Shown here piece after piece: positions 46,165-56,847 of a stretch of DNA of 64,000 nt. This stretch comes from Ascarosepion bandense (taxonomy: Eukaryota > Mollusca > Cephalopoda > Sepiida > Sepiidae): contig JBBBDQ010001186.1 of NCBI GenBank assembly GCA_037127315.1, positions 2,018,501-2,082,500 on the forward strand. Reading direction: 5' to 3'. The position numbers were made by a program, and so were the translations under genes. The notes below the pieces were generated by a model. That model saw only the letters and a program-made list of their open reading frames with translations. It made no database searches and was not told where the DNA came from. Positions within the stretch are counted from its first letter, which is position 1, and each line of letters begins with the position of its first letter.

Positions 46165-46310
46165 TGAAGACTTTCAACTGCCGCAACAACTAAAATGGAT
46201 ATCACATGTAAATCGAACAGAAAGTGACGACATCATCAAGATGTTGATGTTCCACACTAATTCAAGCAAAAGGTTTGGAAAGAAACTTTCTACTCTCTTT
46301 CTCTGGAAAG
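46165..46310 (+). pseudogene. Reverse transcriptase C-terminal scrap
   Basis: The plus strand reads QQLKWISHVNRTESDDIIKM then NSSKRFGKK, resembling the QLKW-GHV-RM module near the end of some non-LTR reverse transcriptases. Only about 45 residues are left. Confidence 0.4.
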
Positions 46311-46819
46311 AGCTATAACAGCTACTGGACTTAACCTATTTTCCTGAAAACTGTTTTAATAGGAATATTTAATAAATTAAAGTAGCACTGGCTGTTTCGT
46401 TTAGGCAAAACGAATATTTTCTAATAAGAAAACTGCAAATATTACCATCACCAATATCATTAGATATTGATATATGCATGGCTGTTAGAATAAGGAGGCT
46501 TACGAGGTTTGCTAGGAAAGTATGAACCAGTTACCCGACTTTGATTTAAATTGGCAACCGATCATAGGAGACTTGACCGCTCATCCATGAATAAAAATAA
46601 AAAAAATCTTAGTTACGTTACTCAGTCGGCAGGAAAAAGCTTTTGAAGGAGTTGGTTTACTGTGTGGTATTGGATCATTCTGACAATGTGTTTGCATATT
46701 CTTCAAATCTCGTGCGGTTTTTTTTCTAAATATTGCATTGTCTTCATCTGTAAGTCTTATTTCTTCCGTTCAGATTTGATTCTTTACAATTTTTTGCATC
46801 ACTTTAAAATCGTTGTTCC

Positions 46820-47100
46820 ACTAAAAATTATATATTTAAACACGACGAGTTATCTAATGGCAATACCAAATGTTATATTTAAACGCGACAAGGCATCTAA
46901 TGGCAATACCGAAAATTATATTTAACCATGACGAGGCGTCTGATGGCAATACCGAAAATTATATTTAAACACGACGAAGCATCTAATGGCAATACCAAAA
47001 ATTATATTTAAACATGACGAGGCATCTAATGGCAATACCAAAAATTATATTTAAACATGACGAGGCGTCTGATGGCAATACCGAAAATTATATTTAAACC
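46820..47100. repeat. 43-bp minisatellite, six to seven units
   Basis: The phrase CAATACC recurs at 46861, 46904, 46947, 46990, 47033 and 47076, an exact 43-base step. The unit contains TTATATTTAAACATGACGAG and CATCTAATGG. It lies about 285 bases downstream of exon 47384-47572 in gene orientation. Confidence 0.92.
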
Positions 47101-47209
47101 CGCCCACGTAGCTATCGATTGTGACAAAAGGTGTAGTTTTAAAATGTGTTTAATGACAACCTCCTTCGGTACTTCCCCTTTTGGCGGACGTCTCAGGCCC
47201 CTCCCGAAG

Positions 47210-47335
47210 GAGAAATACTGTTTTGTGGGCATGAGCACGAATGAATCAGAATCGAGCAGAATTTGAACTTGGGTTGCCGGTTTCCTTTTTACTAACCGTT
47301 ACACTATCTGTATTCGACTTAACTGCAGCTAAATA
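47210..47335 (-). mobile_element. tRNA-like SINE head fragment
   Basis: On the minus strand 'GATAGTGTAACGGTTAGTAA' (A-box-like) is followed about 30 bases later by 'CAAGTTCAAATTCTGCTC' (B-box-like). Similar GTGTAA(C/T)GGTTA heads are at 52.43-52.56 and 63.28-63.37 kb, suggesting a second tRNA-derived SINE family. Confidence 0.45.
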
Positions 47336-47383
47336 CCACACTCGTAGATATTTGAACAATTTATTTTCAAATAAATGTCTTAC

Positions 47384-47572
47384 CTTCGCAAGCTGCCGCC
47401 AAGTTTAGGAACATAAACGTTGGATTGCTTGTGAGGATTTTTAATGAGCTGATAATGGCTTTCCAGCCTAGCTTAAAGCCATTGTCTGATGATAAGCTTC
47501 CGTGAATTTCTTCTTCGGAGTTTTCCTGATGGTAAACTTCCGCCTCCCTTTCTAGCTTATATTTTGTGGCAC
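47384..47572 (-). CDS. SLCO4A1-like: SLCO4A1-like, exon with loop after TM6 and start of TM7
   Basis: The acceptor TTTTTAG ends at 47573; the first two bases (GT) complete a split codon from an unseen upstream exon, and the exon ends with one base of a Gly codon before donor GTAAGA. It encodes ATKYKLEREAEVYHQENSEE, an acidic cytoplasmic loop, then GWKAIISSLKILTSNPTF and MFLNLAAACE, where the family-typical L--NP-F-L--LA--E motif opens TM7. 189 bases are 2+186+1. This is the most 5' exon I could place; TM1-6 should be encoded further right. Confidence 0.92.
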
Positions 47573-47582
47573 CTAAAAACAA

Positions 47583-47587
<5 letters not shown>

Positions 47588-47634
<47 letters not shown>

Positions 47635-47905
47635 CGTAAAGAATAATAAATTAATACAAGTAAAATAGATAAGTACATATATATATATATATATTCATCG
47701 AAAAAATATATATTAAAAACAAATATTTAAAAATATATATATATATTAAAACGTACAGAATAATAAATTAATATCAATAAAATATATAAGTAGATATATA
47801 TTCATCGAAAAAATATACATTAAAATATATATTAAAAATATATATTAAAACGTACAGAATCATAAATTAATGTCAGTAAAATATAAACATTCATCGAAAA
47901 AAAAG
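47588..47905. repeat. TA tract plus ~110-bp tandem repeat next to an exon
   Basis: After a TA run (47588-47628) the phrases ATTAAAACGTA(A/C)AGAAT and ATTCATCGAAAAAA recur three times (about 47630, 47750 and 47845). The array starts 15 bases upstream of the acceptor of exon 47384-47572 and therefore overlaps the expected branch-point region. Confidence 0.75.
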
Positions 47906-48079
47906 AATGGTGAAAAAAAAAATGAGTCTCGATTATTATTTTCCGTAGTAATTTCTTTCTTCGTGAACGGCATCAAACCTTTGGTCTTGGGGCACCAAGA
48001 CGTGATGTAATGTTTAGCATGCTTGACTCGCCAGAACAACTACGATTGAGTAGTGAGTTTTTGCCACATACTTTCGGCC

Positions 48080-48800
48080 TTGTGCTGTAATTAAGTTTGA
48101 GTTTGAGTTTTGTTTAACGGCATATCAACCTCTGTGGGTTATTTAATGCCAAAATGGAGGGGTTTTAAGACTTTTTTTTAATAATGTTTGGTTATATAGG
48201 TTGATTTAGTCAGATTTTGGTTTTGAGTTTGAGCTTTGTTTAACGGCATATCAACACTTCTGTGGGTTATTTAATGCCAAAAAGGTGGGATTTTAAGCTT
48301 TTTTTTAAATGTTCAGTTATCGTGAAAAGATTAATTTAGTCAGATTTTGATTAATTTTTTGTTTTTATTTTTTTTTACTTTAGAAAACTAAAAATGTCTT
48401 CTAGTTTTGTATTCAAAAATGTTCTGCCGAGAATAAAATCTTTTTTTCTTCAAAAATGTGTTATGGTAATAATTTTTTCTTCAAAGGTATATTGTTAGTA
48501 ATATCTTTCCTTCAAAAATGTATATGTTTCTATAAAAAGTCTATTTTTATGTATATATTTCCATAAAAGTGTATCTTTATACTTTCATAGTGTTTTGACC
48601 CCAGTTTGGGGGTTAACTATTTGCCCACAGATGGGACCCTAACAGGTGCTACCACTCCGAGTCAGGGTGGACCTGGGAACAACAGCAATTAAGAGGTAGT
48701 TACATCCTCCTCACATCCTCCCAATCAGAGGCCTTGCTGCCGGATGCATTTTACCGTCATGCCGAGGACCTGCTGCAACTAAGATACGCTTAGAAAATCG
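48080..48800 (+). repeat. Dispersed repeat with internal ~126-bp duplication
   Basis: GTTTAACGGCATATCAAC occurs at 48112 and 48238, each followed by GTGGGTTATTTAATGCCAAA. The right part, with GGGACCCTAACAGGTGCTAC and AACAACAGCAATTAAGAGGT, matches 45200-45400. Family unknown. Confidence 0.65.
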
Positions 48801-49270
48801 CCATACTTGTGATCCCATGCCATATTAAAAGTATTAGTAAATACCAAGAAACCGAAATACTTATACTATTTTCACCAAATATAAGACCCAAGAGCCACAC
48901 AAGGTAGGTAGGAATACTGAAAGAGGTTGTTGTAAGGGCGTAAAGAAATGAAGTACGACCTGCATATTATAAGTATGTGTAGGATAGATAACGATTGACC
49001 CTAGACATGACGAGATTAAAATTTACGTTATCGGGAAAGCATTCTCTTGTGAGTTCGTTAGACAAATTTAGTTATGGAGAAATACGAAGAGAATGACTTC
49101 TTCCTCAGTGTACAGATGAACCTTCCTAGATGTGAAGGTCTGAACTGGTTGAACTAATAAATGTAACTCGTTTGAATATTTGCTCTAAAAATTGCGATAA
49201 AGAGGCGGAAGGTTATCACTCTGTGAGGAAGGAGTTGTTTGGTGTTAAATAATTTGGCTGCGTAAACGTA

Positions 49271-49465
49271 TTAAGAAGAGCTGTGGTGGCAGAACAGTGA
49301 TTGTCAATATGAGCGTTTAAGTCCACCTCGATTTAAAGAAGAGCTGTGATGGCAGAACAGTGATTGTCAATATGAGCTTTTAAGTCCACCACGACTTTAA
49401 GAAGAGCTGTGATGGCAGAACAGTGATTGTCAATATGAGTGTTAAAGCCCATCTCGACTTAAAGA
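49271..49465. repeat. 63-bp tandem repeat, three units
   Basis: GAAGAGCTGTG(A/G)TGGCAGAA begins at 49275, 49338 and 49401, exactly 63 bases apart, with GTGATTGTCAATATGAG in each. Units are more than 90 percent alike by eye. Confidence 0.9.
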
Positions 49466-49671
49466 CGCTATAAACTCTCAAGAAAGTAATACATGTTCAC
49501 AGAAGTTAAAAGGTGTCAGAATTAAAAAAAAAAAATCAACCATCGTTCTTAGTGAAGCATAGATCATCGACGACCACTCGCCATCGACTAGGGTATCCAC
49601 AATGGCGAGTGTAACGTTCTTTTTTATATGTAGGGATGTTAACCTTACGCAAACCTCTTTATTCTCCGGGC

Positions 49672-49862
49672 GAGGTAGGCTGGTTGCCAACCAAGGCTAT
49701 AGACCCAATCTGTGCTGCTATTTAACTCCTATCTGGAGAGAGAAGTGATGGATTAATACCTTCCCGGAGGGTATTTGCGCTTAAATGAATACAACGAATT
49801 TAACTGGCATTCGAACATGGCTCTATTTCTCATCCCCAGTCAATATCCACTGCACCACAGAA
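49672..49862 (-). mobile_element. SINE fragment (head and mid-body)
   Basis: Matches the sense-minus SINE from GGCTGGTTGCCAACCAAGGC to the head ending TATCCACTGCACCACAG; the tail with the GAAA hairpin is missing. Confidence 0.7.
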
Positions 49863-49989
49863 CACACACTAATTCTAATATGATTAAAACCTTCGGAACT
49901 CTGAATGAGCTAAAAATACACTGTATAACAGCATTAAATACTTTTATCTAAAAGAATTTCCAACTTACTCTCCTTCGTTGTTTTTGTTC

Positions 49990-51010
49990 TGCTATCCATC
50001 AGACAAACGTATTAGATAGGTTACTTGATGTTTCATCTTACTTTTTTTGCCTTCAGTATGTCCCGTGAGTATTAAACTCTCTAGGTTCTCTTTCCTCATT
50101 CTATAGCCCAGAAATGTCATCTGTTTCTTTTTTGAGTGTAAGTATGTTTTCTTGTTCCTATTTTCCTTGTTACTTACATATTCTGTCCAGGTTTTTAACT
50201 GATAGAACCACATCTCCCATGTCTGTTCAAGTATGTTCTTCATTTATGAGTTAATTGTTCAGCATTCACTGTCATATAAAGTGGATATTACACACCAGAT
50301 AAGCACTCTTTTCTTTGTTTCTAATGATATTTTCCTATGTCTTATTATTTTGTTTCGCTTCTGGAAGACATATTTTGCTATGCTTAGGTGCCTTTAAATT
50401 TCTCTCTCATCTGGTACTACACTAACTTGATAATTAAATTTCTGTATCTTCTTGATTTTGATGGCTCCAATTTATAGCTCACTCATTGCAATCTCTTTTG
50501 CTGATGGTCATGCAAACTGAATTCTTGCAGTTAATAGATAACCCTTCCTTCTCATAATTGCCTTTTCTTAGAGCTCTTTTAGTTCTCTGAGCCTGCCATC
50601 AACATAGATTCATCACTGTATCATATGTTGCTAAGATTATGTCTGCTAATTATAAATCCTGGTGGGTCTTCTACTTCAGAGTGTTTGCTGTGTATATGAA
50701 ATCCAGTTTGAAAACACATCATCATCTTATTCCTTCCTATTTTTTGCATTCACTGAATTTGTTCTCAATCCACATACAGGCTGTTTGTTCCCAATAGAGG
50801 TTACAGATTACTTTCATATCTTTTCCTTGGAAATAAAACTTTTCTAATATTTTCAGTAAGTTTTGTGTCATACTGTGTCAAATGTTTTTGTAATCTATGA
50901 AATATTGGTACAGAGTTTTTTTCTGCATTTGTATTGCTCACTCTGATAGAATTCTGATAATAAAAGCATTCCTTGTTCTAGTGTCTTGAGCAAATTACAA
51001 TGTTTCTTTT
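49990..51010 (-). pseudogene. Degenerate non-LTR reverse transcriptase (second type)
   Basis: Minus-strand pieces in order are TRNAFIIRILSE and LYQYFIDYKN (RT palm start, about 50990-50890), KVICNLYWEQTACMWIENKF (about 50830-50760), ETKKRVLIWCVISTLYDSEC (about 50325-50270), then MKNILEQTWEMWFYQLKTWT, KKQMTFLGYRMRKENLESLI and LTGHTEGKKSKMKHQVTYLI (50243-49992). The layout matches the RT type also seen at 62.44-62.87 kb. The catalytic YADD region lies in a heavily decayed part and was not found. Many stops are present. Confidence 0.7.
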
Positions 51011-51995
51011 TTTTTTCTATTTCAGTTCTAATTCTACTTGGATATTTTGATAACTCCAATATGTAGCCCAGGGCCTAAAAATCAGTCTTAGCGAAAACAA
51101 TATATAAGGTTCTTTTCGCTTTTGCGATGTTAACCGAGTTCTTTCTCGGTGACTACGACTGAGGAATGCTTTTCTGAAATATCTGCAAAATAGCGTAGCG
51201 ATCTTTCGAATTAACTGAGAAAATATCACATTATCTTTGTTTTGACTTGTGCGCAATAACAGAATTTGTATTTGTTTTTTGTTTTGTTTTGTTTTATCGA
51301 TATAATCTAGCGATATCTTTACTGAATACCATTCCTCTCTTCGACTCTCTGCCTTCACCACTTGGGGTATTGAAATGTATCTCGTTATCCTCTGAGTAGA
51401 ATGGTCTCTTTTTTTTTTTTACCCTCAACATCGCAAATAAAGATTTGCCTCACACAAAGATTTACAACAGTAGCGTGCAAGATACTATTAGAAGACGATT
51501 ATTATTATTATTATTGATATTATTAATTTTGTTCATCTTCTTCTTATTATTGCTATGGTGAAACACACCTATTCTATAGTGAATAGACTCTCCCACCTAA
51601 TTTAAGTAGGAGTAGTAAGAGGAACGACGGTCAGTGATGTTGGACGATAGTAGTCGACAGGTTAGTCGAATACGAAGGTAGTCAGTGACCTGACAAGATT
51701 ACACTGCGTAATACGTAATATATCTAGTTTCTAACGTTTGGTATATCGAATCTATTAGGACCGACTTTAGTACAAATACTAGCCTCCACTGCAAAAATAA
51801 CTCCACAACAATTATTATTATTATTATTAGTATATACCTAGATGTTTGTGAAACTCATATTTATACCTGCTAAGATTTATTAAACAAATAACTCAATTTT
51901 TTCATTCCATTTTAATAACTGCATATAGAGGGGCACTACAAACTCTAACGCTAAACAAAATTAAAATTTACATTATAGCGACAACTATACTTGAT
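51011..51995. other. No gene seen
   Basis: Contains ATT-rich patches (51499-51519 and 51808-51830) and a slightly GC-richer 51590-51780 stretch with no recognised feature. Confidence 0.4.
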
Positions 51996-51997
51996 TG

Positions 51998-52312
51998 TGT
52001 GTATTGGATATCCGCCCGGGGTGAGAAATCGGAGACCCGAGTTCGAATTCCAGTTGAATTCGTTGCATCCACTTACGCGTAAATACCCCCACCCCCTTAG
52101 GGAAGGGTATTAATGTACCCCTTTTCCCTTCAGCTATGGATTGAATAGCAGAAGAGACTGACTTTCCACAGTCTTGAGTGCAACCAGTCTCTACCGTAGA
52201 AAGTAATGGCAACTTACTTTTTACTGCGGGTAAAACTTCAGCCTAGTCAGTCATAGATCGAAAAAGACATGATTGCCCAAGCATAAGTACGTGTGGTACT
52301 TAACTGACTGAC
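51998..52312 (+). mobile_element. tRNA-derived SINE, copy 5
   Basis: Sense strand plus. The head is GTATTGGATATCCGCCCGGG with GAGTTCGAATTCCAG (about 52038). The body contains an insertion of C-rich sequence (ACCCCCACCCCCTTAGG) and the tail hairpin has a GAAAA loop. It ends ACTTAACTGACTGAC at 52312. Confidence 0.8.
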
Positions 52313-52424
52313 ATTTTTCTAAGACGCATGTCGTTACTGAGAGTGAAAGAGAATGGAGTGACATTCGTGAGAAAAAAGGGACAATAAAAGAATTTAAGAA
52401 GACAGAAGATGTTGGCTATTTTAT

Positions 52425-52565
52425 AAACGTAGCTTAGATGTGACACTAGGTCAAATGTAAGTGGTACCCAGTGAGAATCAAAAACACCATTCAGTCGTAA
52501 TTGATTTTGGGAAACAAGCTTGTTAACCATTACACCACGTCGGAATACACAAGGAAAACAGAAGG
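52425..52565 (-). mobile_element. tRNA-headed SINE-like sequence
   Basis: On the minus strand ACGTGGTGTAATGGTTAACA (A-box-like) is followed, after a decayed middle, by TTTGATTCTCACTGGGTACC (B-box-like) and non-tRNA sequence ACTTACATTTGACCTAGTG. Similar heads lie at 47.2 and 63.3 kb. Confidence 0.5.
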
Positions 52566-52747
52566 GATGATCGTTGTTGTATTTAAAGTTTTGAAGAACC
52601 GATGTGGCAGGGTAGCAAGAAACCAAAAAAAAAAAAAGAAAAAAAAAAGAGTTCCACAGCCAGGAAAATAAACTATCTAACTTTTAATTAAAGCAACATT
52701 TTTTAATCAAAATTGCAGTCTAATTTATTACGATGAGCAACTGATAG

Positions 52748-52749
<2 letters not shown>

Positions 52750-52812
<63 letters not shown>

Positions 52813-52850
52813 TGCGTGCGCATACACGCGCGCACGTGCACACACACATT
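52750..52850. repeat. CA microsatellite with GTGC/CGCA edge
   Basis: A CA run of about 58 bases followed by an alternating purine-pyrimidine stretch (GTGCGTGCGTGCGCATACAC and so on), which is Z-DNA-prone by composition. Confidence 0.92.
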
Positions 52851-52859
52851 TATAATTAT

Positions 52860-52975
52860 TTAAATATTTAGTTTGTGGTCATAATTAAATGACACCAGTA
52901 CACAGTTGTATTAAATAGTAGAACTTTTTAATATTTTTCATTTGTAAACGAGTTATTACGTTAACTATAATTCGT
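52860..52975 (-). repeat. Flank of a family B ribozyme element, ribozyme lost
   Basis: Shares TGGTCATAAT(C/T)AAAT, ACCAGTAC and ATTTG(G/T)AAA(T/C)GAGTTATT with 35521-35615, but where the 35.6-kb copy continues into the hammerhead this one changes sequence after GAGTTATTACG. A TA tract begins at 52988. Confidence 0.5.
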
Positions 52976-52984
52976 TCACATGTG

Positions 52985-53029
<45 letters not shown>

Positions 53030-53031
<2 letters not shown>

Positions 53032-53415
53032 CACTTGTAAACAAATGTTTAATCATGAGCCATTCTAAACGTCGTATTTTGGCTTGAAATTTCTTGGCTT
53101 GAATTTCAGTTGAAAATAAAGACAAAAATTCTCCAATATTTGGATAATTTTTTACTAATTTGTTTCTAAGCTTTCGGCTCACATGAGCCATCTTCAGAGA
53201 GGTCACCAAGACGGTAACACAATAACATCCACCATCACCGACGATTTTATTTTGTGTTGACATAAAACTCCGTTAGGCAACGGCAATAGTTACTAAAAAT
53301 AACAAACGCAGTTCGCAAATTTGCAATGCGGTTCTATGACGTCACACCGCGTGATAGCGCGAAATGACAAGAGAACCATGTATTCAAATGCAATGTAATA
53401 TGTTATGGCCAGATT
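53030..53415 (-). mobile_element. Family E element copy (inner part)
   Basis: Inverted relative to 4080-4480, sharing GAGCC(A/G)TTCTAAAC(G/A)TCGTATTTTGG, the core CTGAAGATGGCTCATGTGAG with CCGAAAGCTTAG (minus, about 53198-53166), and GAACCGCATTGCAAATTTGC / GTGTGACGTCATAGAACCGC. A TA tract (52988-53029) abuts its left end. The minus strand also opens a short frame MAHVSRKLRNKL from the core. Confidence 0.72.
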
Positions 53416-53419
53416 ATAT

Positions 53420-53645
53420 ATAACCATTTCACCCCAAGCAAGACGTTAACGCCACTGATGTGTAGGGGGTTACATAAGAGAATTGAAGTATTAGACAACA
53501 GGAGAGTGAAAAGAAAGACGAGCCAGCTACAGGGGGTGAAAAAGAAAAGGCAAGAGAAGGATATGAACAGAGGAGTGAAGACAGTTGCGAAGGTAGAGGT
53601 CGAGAGAAAAGAAAAGTACAAGATACACGAGGTGATGTAGAAAGG
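53420..53645 (-). mobile_element. LINE 3' UTR fragment
   Basis: On the minus strand a C/T-rich 3' UTR ends GGCGTTAACGTCTTGCTTGG and GGTGAAATGG, the tail signature of the 28.2-kb family. The purine-rich plus strand gives artefactual open frames. Confidence 0.68.
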
Positions 53646-53926
53646 GTTGGAAATTAAGTGGATAAGAGATGGGAATTGATTTTGCATTTAAATTCATGGA
53701 GCCGTCAGGAAAGCAAGTATATATATATATGTTTTATTTTGTATACCTTCTTTCCTTTAAGATAAAAAAACTTCCTCCCTTGATACAAATTTCATGTTTT
53801 TCGTCGGATGAAATTGTACCGGAATTAACAAGAAAGAGGACTGACATCGTTTGCAGAAATAAACTCTTCCCTAGATGAGGTGATTCGAAATTTATTGTTT
53901 GATAAATATTTTCTCTATAATTGAAT

Positions 53927-54230
53927 CAGTCAGTTAGTTAAGTGCCATACGTGATACACGCTTGGGCGATCATGTCTCGAAAGAGACATGACTGACTGGG
54001 CAGAAGATTATCCCGCAGTAGGTTGCCATTGCTTTCTGCGGTAGACTGGTTGCCGACCAAGGCTATAGAACCCAATCTGTCCTGCTATTTAACCCATAAC
54101 TGGAAGGAAGAGACGGATTAATACCTTTCCCAAGGGTATTTGCGCGTAAGTGAATACAATGGATTCAACTGGAATTCGAACTCGGCTCCCCGGTTTCTCG
54201 TTCCAAGCCGATATCCACTGTACCACAACG
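53927..54230 (-). mobile_element. tRNA-derived SINE, copy 6 (well preserved)
   Basis: Sense strand minus. The head is at 54230-54160 (GTGGTACAGTGGATATCGGC, then GAGTTCGAATTCCAG) and the tail end at 53927. The hairpin near the tail has loop TTTC in the sense strand, the inverse of copies 1 and 4. About 304 bp. Confidence 0.83.
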
Positions 54231-54239
54231 CACATCCTG

Positions 54240-54365
54240 TAATTGAATACATTGCGCTTATTTTGTGGATCAGTTTTAATAATTTATAAGTTTTGATATT
54301 ATATTACGAGGGCCCTCTTGAATTATTTATCAAGGAAAACTTTTCCTAGCACGGATTCTTTACTG

Positions 54366-54406
<41 letters not shown>

Positions 54407-55168
54407 AAAGTCTTGGTATAACCAACAGTAAGCCTGCCAGGTACCCAAAATAAAATTTATTTAAAAAAGTAAAAAAATAAAACGAATAAACCAAATCCAA
54501 AAGAAAAATACAATATAAGAAAACGGGGAAAATAAAATGACTGTCTTCAAACGACCTTCACTTTATATCAATATTATTAAATGATAACAGGCTATATGCT
54601 TCAAAGGGTTTAGCTGCAAATCCTTTAATAACAAGATTATCGTCATTAACACGTACAGACTATTTGTTTTCAGTTCTCGTCTATGTCTAGCTTGCTAAAA
54701 GCTTATTAAATATTAAAAATCAATGAATTTAAACAAATGGATAACAAATTATCTTAATGGATATACTGTGCCAATGAAAGGTACATCACTTTTGATGCGT
54801 TTTAGAAAGTTGTGAAATGAGAGTCAATATAATGACATCAACGCGTGCTAAAGGTGTCGCCTGCATCAATGAATTGAATTAGTATGGATTTTTTATTCTC
54901 TTACAGGGATAATATTATTATCGGCCATGATACAAATATTTTAATGAAGATTAACTAAAATAAACACTGTTTGGCCGAAAGTTGAACTTTGGAAATTGAG
55001 TGTGTACAGCGCTACGGTATGTACAGAAGCGTAGGCTACGTGTGAATATCATATACCTCTTTATTGTAGGAGGAAGAAAAGGTCAGATTTACGAAACATT
55101 TGCTAAGGTTGGTAGAGGTGCAGAAATCTTTACTTACATTTTTTAATTAAAAAATTGAGAAAATATTG

Positions 55169-55225
<57 letters not shown>

Positions 55226-56840
55226 AAATCTAAAAACACGTTTAAAGAGTTATATGTCTATGTGACACATTTGCACGTAGATAAAAAGAAACCAGTGTCT
55301 CCAATATAGAGTGGGTACCTCCACTCATTTTCGAAAAGTAACTTTTAAATTGAATTTTTAAAAATAAAGAAGTTTTCTTGAAACTTTTATTTTAGTTTTA
55401 ATTGAAATTTAAATGATTAAAATTACTATTTCCAGTAAGCAAAATTTTCTCTGGTTTCAAACAAAAATTATTGATTGAAATATAAAAGTTTGAGATTTTT
55501 TTTAAATTTTCAATTTTTCGGCCATTTTCGAGTGATCGACACATTTGAAAACAAAAGTTAAATCTCGGTTTTAAAAATGTTGCAAAAATAAAATATACAT
55601 CTGTAACACATTATTTTTTAAAAAATTAGCAAATTTAATATTAATTAATCTGATTTACACAAATATTACTTATTCATAACATGAAATTTAAAATAAAACG
55701 ATTTCTTAAACACAGCGTTGAACTTTCTGACCTTTCCCTCGAATTTGACATGTTGATGACAGCTCGACAGATGCGTGATAAGATAGGTGAAGGGCGACCG
55801 GAATTGATGAAATTGTTCAAATTTTTTCGTGTTAGAGGAAGAAACCGTGAAACACATGACCTTTTAATATACACATAGAAATTACTATACAAAAAAATTC
55901 AAATACACAAAAAAAATTAAATTATTTTAAAAAATATTTTCAACTTTCGATTTGTAAATGTAGTCTTCACTTAATAACTTAATAACCTAATGTCAACAAA
56001 TCTTTAAAGTATTTTTTAAATATTTTTGAAACTTTATAAATTATTATAATTAAAAAAATGAAAATAATTTTTTTCCTTTTTAAAATTTTTTTTATTTATT
56101 TAATCAAATTTTTTTTCTTCACCCTATAATGTATATTATATACATTATATATTATATATAATATATATTATTTATTAAAGCAATTAAATAATGTCATACT
56201 TTTATTGCATTTTTTATTTTACTGTTGGGAGCAAATTTTGGGAAGTAAAATCAAATTGTTTTTTTTTTTACATTCCCTCAATGAGTTCTGCGTTTAACTA
56301 ATAAAATCAATTTTTCCAACAAAATTTAATTTTTTAATGTTTCTTGAATTTATGTGGCGGGAGTGGGTAACAGATGTTAAAGAAAAAGATTTCACCAAGA
56401 TTTTTTTAAAATAATAATTTGAAACATTTCTGAAAAAGTCCTGAAAGTTTCATTAAAATCCGACAATTATTTGATTTTTGCAAACATTCCAAATTAATGT
56501 GTTTTTTACCGGAAAAACCTGAATTACGTAATATTACATTTTCCATTGTAAACTTTCCTAACGATTTGGTTACCCTCTAACTAAAATCGAAACAAGATCT
56601 TTTAACAAAATTTCGAATGTGTTAGAAAGGATTGAAAACTACAGAAAAATAATTTTAAAAAAATTGGATATTTCCTCTTAATAATAACATAAACATTTTG
56701 ACGGAATTTGTTCTTTTTTTTCAGTTTTGGGCTTTTATTTTTGGACTATGCTGGTTTTTTTTTTCAGCGAGTTAGTGTAGGTATATAAAGAGGAATGACG
56801 CTTCTCAACCAACATTCAGATCTACGTTTGAATTTCTGGT
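54240..56840. other. AT-rich stretch with no gene seen
   Basis: Contains TA runs at 54371-54402 and 55175-55222 and a small AT palindrome near 56130-56175. Overlapping short frames at 55.67-55.89 kb on both strands match nothing I know. A TATA-like GTATATAAAGAGG occurs at 56780 ahead of a family C repeat. Confidence 0.45.
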
Positions 56841-56847
56841 GTTGAGG

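Larger units (their letters stand above)
20578..47572 (-). other. SLCO4A1-like: SLCO4A1-like organic anion transporter gene, 3' six coding exons
   Basis: A sodium-independent organic anion transporting polypeptide (solute carrier 21/SLCO family) of the plasma membrane. The six exons below splice with GT-AG borders and phases 1,1,2,0,1 into one frame of about 418 residues plus stop. From the cytoplasmic loop after TM6 it runs through TM7-TM12, with the large Kazal-type extracellular domain between TM9 and TM10. The best recalled match is human SLCO4A1: shared phrases include VVPAGGGGTFLGG, SPCHAGC versus SLCHAGC, ALTATLRCV, GIQWIV and IPGPI. Introns are 1.5, 2.4, 6.0, 4.1 and 11.7 kb and full of repeats. 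The first half of the protein (TM1-6) was not found in the window. An orthology claim against SLCO4C/5A needs a tree. Confidence 0.9.

Noticed and set aside
51017..51361. 114-codon minus-strand frame
   Set aside because: No domain seen; it is embedded in repeat-rich sequence and does not match the transporter N-terminus.
55666..55892. Overlapping 63-72-codon frames on both strands
   Set aside because: No family recognised, no splice context, and opposite strands cannot both be genes.
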